A stretch of DNA of 64,000 nt from Cricetomys ansorgei (Eukaryota > Chordata > Mammalia > Rodentia > Nesomyidae). Location: contig JAMJFZ010001258.1 of the NCBI GenBank assembly GCA_026225945.1, forward strand, positions 15,728,001 to 15,792,000. The letters are read 5' to 3'. Below the pieces are notes generated by a model, which was given only the letters and a program-made list of their open reading frames with translations, searched no databases and had not been told where the DNA came from. Of this stretch, positions 48,401 through 57,400 are shown in pieces. Numbering within the stretch: the stretch's first letter is position 1; each line of letters starts with the position of its first letter. Made by a program: the position numbers and the translations under genes.

Positions 48401-51400
48401 GGTAGTTGAGCGGAGTCGAGGAAGAGAAGTGAGACTGCAGAATGACAGCGCCAACAGACAACTACTAAGTGGAATGGCTATTCTAGGCGACCTTGCAGAC
48501 ACACCCTTCCCTAGAGCATCCCCTGGTTTCCCTGGTGACAACATCACCTTCTCCAGACAACTCGAAGGGGAGGGTCTGGTGGGCTCCCTCCGCCTGCTGT
48601 GTACATCGGGCCCTAGGGCAGTGCTTTCCCTGAATCCTCTGGGGAGACGGACCTTGAGGACATGCCTCTCGGGTTCTGATCTAGTGACCTATGGAATGAC
48701 AAGCTCCAGTGCCTATTACTACACCAAAGTGATGTCTGAGCTGTTCCTGAATACCCGGTCAGACACCGGAGTCTCCTTCCAGACCATCAGCAGCATGTCA
48801 GACTTCTGGAATGTGAGTACAGCACTCCCTTCCCCCTCCCTCTCAGTAGTCTGAGACACGGGCCAGAGTCCAGGGAGGTCAGTCTGGAACCAGGGCAGAT
48901 TAAAAGATAAAGCTGAATTAACAGATCGGGCTAGAGTTAGGTCGAGGTTGGGAAGAGATGGGTGTTGATCTGGGGGTCGGCCAGCAAGAGCAAGACTAGC
49001 ATTTGAGTCAGAAGGGAAACCTCAAGTTACAATATTTTAAACTGTATTTTGGTCAAGTTGCAAAGGTCAGCTGTGGGGAGTCCAAAAGTAGAGACTAGAG
49101 ACCAGTTGAGGGCCAGGGAATGAGGGCTCAGGTCATGCACAGGGGTTAGGAGGAGGCTGGACCGGACCCAACCCAGATGCTGGTCCAGTTTGCTCAGGGC
49201 CCACTCCTGGACAGTTTGTACTGGACGAAGTGGTACAACAACCAGAGCCTGAGTCGGGGCTCCCAGTCCTTCATCTACTACGAGAACCTACTGCTGGGGG
49301 TCCCGAGGATGCGGCAGCTGCGCGTGCGCAATGCCTCCTGTGTAGTTCCCGAGGACTTCCGTGAGGACATTTTGAACTGCTACGATGTCTACTCTCCAGA
49401 CAAAGAAGATCAACTCCCTTTTGGGCCCCTCAATGGCACAGCGTGAGTGAGACCCTGCCAAGAGCACAAGGCAGCCCTTTGAGCTCGCCACCGAGAAGCA
49501 CTTCCATTGAACTTAAAAAGTATAAGGGTGGGCACCTTACGGGACTTGGGAGCCTCTCCCCAAGTCCCAACAGGAAGTCTTTGAGGGCATTGGTGAGTGT
49601 CCTTCAAGAGTGGAGGAGGCAGATTAGCAACAAAGACACCGCCTCTGGGCTTGTTCCCACACACAGGCCATGGGCCCATCCTTCCATGAAGGCAGAGTCC
49701 CTTGGGGTATGTGAGTGAAGTTGAAGTTGCCACCCAAGTCGTATTTGGAGAGTTTGCCTCCTGGGACCTGATGTGGGAAGTCACAAGGGAGGGAAGATGA
49801 TTAAGAAATGAAGAGAGGAAAGGAAGAGGGGGGAGAGGCAGAATGAAGAAGGAATAAGCAGGACAGAAACCTGGGAAGGGGAATAGGGGTCTAGAACAAG
49901 GAATCCTGGGGCTGACCAGCCAGCTACAGAGCCGCAGGAACAGAGGGATCACTTGTGGATTCACGCCCAAGTGTTTCCTACGCAGCCTGGGCCGGTGCGC
50001 ATTTCACGTAATGAAAAAGGAAGAGACTTGCATTTGCGCTTCAGGACTCCCCCTGAGTCAGCATTTCCTTTGCGGCAAAACATGCACACTCTTTTCCCTC
50101 TCTTCCCAAACATTTGTTAGTAGCCAGCAAAAGGGAATAAGTGAAATATCTATTGCCTGTGCTATTATGTGCATTATATGTGACATCACATCCAGGGTGT
50201 GTGCGATACATAACTTACAGCTCTGCATCACGTATATCACTATATATCGAATGGATCCCGTTATATCACATATAATATATGCACACATGTTCATATATAG
50301 TACAATACACAATGCATGTGGAACTGTGAAGCCAGGCATTCTCAGCCTTAGGGCAGTGGTTCTCAACCTTCCTAATGCTGCTTTCATACAGCTCCTCATG
50401 TTGTGGTGATACTCCAACCATAAAGTTATTTTTTTGTTGCTACTTCCTAACTGCCATTTAGCTACTGTTATGAATTGTAATGTAAATATCTAATACGCAG
50501 ATGGTCTTGGGCAACCTCTGTGAAAGGGTCATTTGATCCCTAAAGGGGTCACGACCCACAGGTTGAGAACTGTTACCTTAGAGGGTGAGCATTTAGCCTG
50601 GTTCTGACCTCTCTGCTCAAAGGGCCTTATTTTCCTTATTTTTCCCCTGCAGGTGGACATACCATTCACAGAATGAGCTGGGGGGCTCCTCCCACTGGGG
50701 CAGGCTCACAAGCTACAGTGGAGGTGGCTTCTATTTGGACTTTCCAGGATCTCGACAGGCCAGTGCAGAGGCCCTCCAGGACCTTCAGGAGGGGCTATGG
50801 CTGGACAGGGGTACTCGGGTGGTCTTCATCGACTTCTCAGTCTACAATGCCAACATCAATCTTTTCTGTATTCTAAGGTGAGCACCCTTCCCCCACGGCA
50901 CCACCTCTCTGTCCGTGGTCCAGCTGCTGCGCTAGAGATCTTTCCCTACCAGGTACCCTATGTGGGGAGCGGGGGACAATGAGGAGCCTGGGAAGCGGGA
51001 GGAACCATCTCAGCCAGTCCCCACCAGCCCTCTCACCTAATTCACAGACTGGTGGTAGAGTTTCCTGCCACAGGAGGGACCATCCCGTCCTGGCAAATCC
51101 GCACCGTTAAGCTGATCCGCTATGTGAGCAACTGGGATTTCTTCATCGCTGGCTGTGAGGTCGTCTTCTGTGTCTTCATCTTCTACTACGTGGTAGAGGA
51201 GATTCTGGAGATCCGCATGCATCGGCTTCACTACCTCAGCGGCGTCTGGAACATTCTGGACCTGCTGGTCATCTTGGTGAGGGACTTGACACAGACTGGA
51301 GGGTGGCGAGGCCTCCGCTTTGATAGGGGTCTGAGTTCTTCCTTTCAGAGGCGCAGGCTCTCCTTCTGTGTTATTAGAAGTTCTGTGCCAAGTGTCCTGG

Positions 51401-54400
51401 AGAGAAAGAAAGGCTGATACCTCCCTAGTTCGGTCCCTGGGGAAACTTGCCCTGCCTGTCTCCTCTCCTCCTCACTGCGTGCGAGCCCTCCTTTCTCTTT
51501 TATACAAATCGATTCTGTAACTCTTCTGTCTTTTGTTGTAAGACTTGACCTCTTGGGTTTTCTCTTTTCTGTTTGAATCCTCTGTCCCTTCATTGCCAGC
51601 TCCTTCCTACCCATGTGACACATTTGTTGTGTTGTTTTATTTTTACATTTATTTGTGAGTGTGTGTACGCGCACATGTACGTGAGTGTGCAGGAGCGTGT
51701 GTGTGCATGTGTGCATGCGTGCATGCGTGTGTGCATATGCAACAGTGTGCTTGCAGAGGGCAGAAGACATCTTATGGGAGTTGGCTCTCTGCTTCCACCA
51801 TGTGGGTTCACCTGCCGAGTCATCTCCCTGGCCCACACATTTATTTCTTTTGATGAAGGCTTGGGAGCAGTAGAGATGAGGATACATCATGTTCCTTAGT
51901 TCCAATTCCCCATAGATGTTTACAACCGACATACCGCCATTGGCCTCAAAGCCTTCTCTTGGGCTATAGGACATTTAAGCTGCTCCCTGGCTATCCACTC
52001 TGTCCCATCTGGACCTCACTGAACACCTCCGCAGACAATGTTTCTTGCCCAGACTCTCTCCTCTGGGAGCTTGTCTTTGAACTTCCCTTAAGATTTCCTT
52101 GGCCTCTCTGACACCCCAATGACTCCTGTGTGACAGCTCTCCGTTGTGGCTGTGGGTTTCCACATATTCCGAACCCTCGAAGTAAACCGTCTGATGGGAA
52201 AGCTCCTGCAGCAGCCAGACACTTATGCAGACTTTGAGTTCCTGGCCTTCTGGCAGACACAGTACAACAATATGAACGCTGTCAACCTCTTCTTTGCCTG
52301 GATCAAGGTACTGGGGACTGGCCTCCCGCCTCTGCCCCAAGGCCCTCACTTTGCTTTCTCCTTGTCTGATTTGGAACCTCCTGTGGCTCCCATCATCCCC
52401 TGGAGTGGCCCATGCTTTCCTCCTTTTCTGTCTCACCATGGCCCTTACAGATATTCAAGTACATCAGCTTCAACAAAACCATGACCCAGCTCTCCTCCAC
52501 CCTGGCTCGCTGCGCTAAGGACATCCTGGGCTTCGCTGTCATGTTCTTCATCGTCTTCTTCGCCTATGCCCAGCTCGGCTACCTGCTTTTTGGGACCCAA
52601 GTGGAAAACTTTAGCACTTTCATCAAGTGCATGTGTGTGTCCTGCCCCCGACCCAGGGCCCCTCACCCTCCAGCTCCCAGGGTGTCTGTAACCTTGGGGA
52701 AGAGAGGGTCGTGTGGGGGCTTGTCAATGCTTAGTGTCTGAGCGACAGTGTCCTCAAGTTCAGGTTTGTGCTCAAGTAGTTTTCACCCCTGCTGTTTCTG
52801 TTACACCGGGTCTGCTGTAGTAGGTGCGGTGAGGGGTCTGCAAGCGGTTAGGAACGTGGGATGGGGTACGAACTGGGGCAGGTGTCTGGCTAAGCTCTGG
52901 GTGAAACCAGATCTGATCTCTCAGTTTCACTCAGTTCCGGATAATCCTTGGGGATTTTGACTACAACGCTATCAACAACGCCAACCGGATCCTGGGCCCT
53001 GTGTACTTCGTCACCTACGTCTTCTTCGTCTTCTTCGTGCTCCTGGTGAGGGTCCCTCGGAGGGCTGGCGACATAGAGGGTCTTCAAGGTGGGGTTTTTG
53101 ACCCTACATAACTCCCACTTAGGACCATAACCTGTTTCTCACAGCATGGGTCAGTTACGTGGGGGTGGGGGTTCTTTTGTGTTTTCTGAGAGCCAGTTAA
53201 CAAATGAAACCAGATGGCCAGGTGGTGCGCGGGGCATAAAGGAAATTGTGAATTCTCCCAGGAAAACCAACTCCCCACCTTCCAAGAATAGAAAGGGAGG
53301 GGGAAATGCCTTCCACGGAGAAGCAGCAACCCCTGGAAGCTTCTCTGTCTGTTCTCCAAGAGGCCCTTCCTCTGGGGATGGTTTCTACTGCCAGTGTTTG
53401 GTGGTGGTTCTCTTTTCTTGTCTGTCTGAGATTTAATTTTTAAAAATCTTGTTTTGGTTTATTTATTTTACTCGATGTGTATGAGTGTTCTGTTTGCACG
53501 TATACATATGCACCATGCCTATACCTGGTGCCTACATGGGTCAGAAAAGGGAGCTGGATCCCCTGGATCTGGAGTTACAGATGGTTGTGAGCCTTGGTGT
53601 GGCTGCTGGGAACTGAACCCTGACCATCTGCAAGAGCGACAAGCACTCTTGTGCTGAACCATCTCTCCAAGGCCCTGAGGAATCTGATTTTTATTTATAT
53701 AAACAGAAAGTGTCCTTATTGATTAACTGGTGGACTCACAGCCATGGAATTGGGGTCAATGGTAAAGAAGAGAGCACATTTGCATTTTCACATTGAAAAA
53801 TGATGGCTTCGGTGATTGGTGGGCCCCTGTGTAGAGGAGTTTCATGGCGTGCGCTGGGATGTCTTGATAAGCTAGAAAGGCTGCTGCAGCATCTGAGAAT
53901 GAGGGTCCTCAGGCTGGTGAGGGAACATGGGCTTTCCTTAACAGAAATGCACCAAAAGGTCGACTTTTCAGGCAGGTATGGGTGGAGCTAAGGTTGAGAG
54001 AATTGCTCCTTTTGGAACATATCTCTGGGACATAGGTGAGAGGGCTCAGTGCTTTTAGTGGGTTTGAAGGTGAAAACCTGGGTCCCATACTGGGCATGGT
54101 GGCGCATGCCTTTAACTAGCAAGGGAGGCAGAGGCAGGTGGATCTCAGTGAGTTCAAGGCCAGCCTGGTCTACAGAGCAAATTCTAGTATATCCAGGGAA
54201 ATATAGAAAGTCCCTCCCTCAAAAAACAAGAACAAACCAAAAAACCCGTGTCCCTACTTTATCCTTTAGAACATGTTCTTGGCCATCATCAATGACACAT
54301 ACTCAGAGGTCAAGGAGGAGCTGGCTGGCCAGAAGGATGAGTTGCAGCTTTCCGACCTCCTGAAACAGGTGACCACTCAGTCTCTTTGAGCAGCATCTCC

Positions 54401-57400
54401 ACATCTGGATTTGGTTCCAAGCCCTGCTCTTGAATGCCTTGACTTCTGCCTGGAGGCTTGGGGTCTTTAGGTGGAGGTGAGGGCCTGTGGTGACGAGAAA
54501 CCCGTGGGGACTTCTGCCTGCTTCCTTTCCCTTTCAGAGCTACAACAAGACCCTACTACGGCTGCGCCTGAGGAAGGAGCGGGTTTCAGATGTACAGAAG
54601 GTCCTGGAGGGTGGGGAGCCAGAGATCCAGTTTGAAGATTTCACCAACACCTTGAAGGAGTGAGCACCTAGGGATCTACCCTTCTTTGAAATCGGTCTAA
54701 GTCTGTGACCCTCAACTGTACACCTTTTGCTGATAAGCCGTGGTCTGTGGGCCTGTGATCTTGACTTACGGGCTCCTGATGTTGACCCATAGGTCTCTAA
54801 GCCTGACCTTCAGAATTGTGACCTTGCCTTACAGATCTCTGACCATACTGCACACATATTCTGGACCTTGTTGAACAACCTTTACACCTAATTATCCTAT
54901 TATTACATATACCCCACTCAAAATACTGGGAAAATATATTGTGAGGACCAGCTGTGGACCAGGCATGTGCAGGGGATGACATAATTAAATGAGACAAAAA
55001 TCTTTTGCCTCCCAGGAGCTCAAAGGCATGTAAGTAAATAAGCCAAGACACGGACTAAGTTCAGGAACAGAAGTGACTTGAAGAGAAGGAAGCATGGAGT
55101 AAGAGAGTTACTGATCCTTTTTGATATTAAAGGGGGGGGGGGTTCCAGGAAGAGGTGGTGATTGAGAAGGGTTTTAGAGAATGCGTAGCTTACACATGGA
55201 CAAGCAGAGGAAGGCCAGTGTGATGGCCGAGCATTGGTAAGCTATCAAATGAACAGTCAGTTATAGGAGGAATTGAGGCCATGGCTTAGGGCCATATTGG
55301 GAAAGGCCTTGAACATCACCACTGTATCCAAGGAACAGGGTGCTTAGGAGGGACTTTTAAGCAGGGGAGAAATGCTCTTAGATGTATATGTTCTATTACA
55401 TTTATTATTTTTGAGTTGGGTCTCACTTTAGTACCCACATTCTTCTTGAATTTGATTTGATCCTTCCTCCGGCTTCAGCCTCCCAAGTACCTACGACCTA
55501 TATACATCTCCCACCGTGCTCAGGTATTAAACCTGCGTTTTTAAAAAAATTTGATTATTCTCTTTATGGAGGATGAGTTTCAGGGGTAGGGAGTGAAAAG
55601 GAAACTGAGGCTGTGTTGGTGGCAGCAGGATATTTAGAGGCAAAGAAATGCAATAATCTCTGCATGAGCTCCTCAGGTCCCCACCTCGCCAGCAAGAGTC
55701 CCAACATGAAGAAGAAATGAAAAAAACTTGTTGGCAGTAGAATCATTAGACCCTGGAGATCCTGGCTTTCCCATGTGATCCTCTTTTTCCCCAGAAAGCA
55801 AGCCCTGGAGATCAACACCCTTACAAGAATCTAGTGTAAGGGCATGGAGGCCGTTTTTTGAGCGATCACAGTTTTCTCCTGCTTTCCTTAGACTGGGGCA
55901 TGCAGAGCATGACATGTCTGAGCTCACGGCCACCTTTACTAGGTTTGACCGGGATGGGAATCGCATTCTGGATGAGAAGGAGCAGGAACAGATGCGACGA
56001 GGTCTGGAAGAGGAGCGGGTGAGCAGGACCGGTTGGTGGGGAGGAAGGATAAACGCATCACTCATTTGTCCTCCCTCCCCCGCATCCCCAACCAAACCCA
56101 AGTTGAATACCCTTCCATATATGAATGGGAAAGAACTCTCTAGAATAGTGGTTTTCAAACTGCTGCATATTAAATAGCCTGGAGAGCCTTTAAACGCCAT
56201 CATTCTTGGGCCATGTATCCTAGAACAATTAGATCAAGCATACAGCCAAGGGTCAGGACTATTGCACTGCAAAAGGGACCCATTCCCAAGATAATCCCGA
56301 GGACTTGTTTTCTGGGAATTTTGAAATTGGTCCTACTATGCCTGCCCCATCCCTATTCAGCGCAGGTCTCAGAAAATTCAACAGCAGTGTTACAAGTTAG
56401 GGAGGAACAGTGAGAAACAGATCATGAGGCTAGGATCGTGAGCCTATTCACAGCAGAGGGCGGATCAAAAAGCAGGTGGCTTCCCAAACTGATCCTCTTC
56501 CCTCTAACATCCGTCTTCCCGACTAGGGGGCCCTTAGTGCTGAGATTGAGAACCTAGGCCAGTCCATTGGATATAGCCCACCAGGTGAATTGGGCACAGA
56601 GGCTTCCAGAGGAGGAGGCTGGGTTTCTGGAGAAGAATTCAACAGGTATGTGCAGGCAGGGGCCCAGTGGTGGCTGGTTGTAACATCTTAAGAATCTTTC
56701 CATAACTTCCCAATTCCTTTTCCTAGTCCAGGGAGGATTTCTGTTCCCCTGTGATTCTCCCTACAAGGTTGGGTCTCACCCTCCTTGTTCCCATCCAGGC
56801 AAACACCATTGCACTATCTCCACCCCTGGGCATACCCAGACACATATTTATGGTCCCTTGGTCTCTCTCAAACCCCACACAGGCTCACAAGGAGAGTTCT
56901 GCAGCTGGAGAGTGTTCTGGAAGGAGTTGTGTCCCAGGTTGATGCACTGGGCTTAAAGCTTAAGATGCTGGAGAGAAAAGGGGACCTGCCTTCCTCCCCA
57001 GGAATGGTGAGTGGGCTTCAACTGGGTCCTCTGAATTCTTTACACTGGAATCCATCTTGTTTTCCACTCAGTTAGGGAGGACATTCTAGAAAGACCTGGG
57101 GAGTAATGCTCACAGTGGTTGTGCATCAGTGGAGGTGGGGGCGGAGGGCAGGCCTGGAAGTTGCTTACGTCAGCCTATAGATTGCCTCAACCTTTAAGGA
57201 GAGTCTTTTTTTTTTTTTGAGTTATAATAAACTATCAAAAATTAGGCTGCTTATAAACAGCAGAAATATATTTTTCACAGTTTGGGAGGCTGGTAAGTCT
57301 AAGATCAAGGTGCTGACAGATTCAGGACCTGGTGAAAGCCTGCTTCTTGAACCACTCAATTCTTGATGTGTTCTCATATGGTGGCAGGAAAAAGGGCACT

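Larger units (their letters stand above)
29147..48684 (+). other. Pkd2l1 intron 2 (19.5 kb)
   Basis: Bounded by a GTGAGT donor and a TCTAG acceptor. Repeat-rich (entries below). I find no additional exon. Unique-looking stretches are 29,150-30,950, 31,120-32,140, 32,240-33,290, 37,040-37,990, 38,300-39,560, 40,590-41,450 and 47,880-48,680. Confidence 0.85.
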
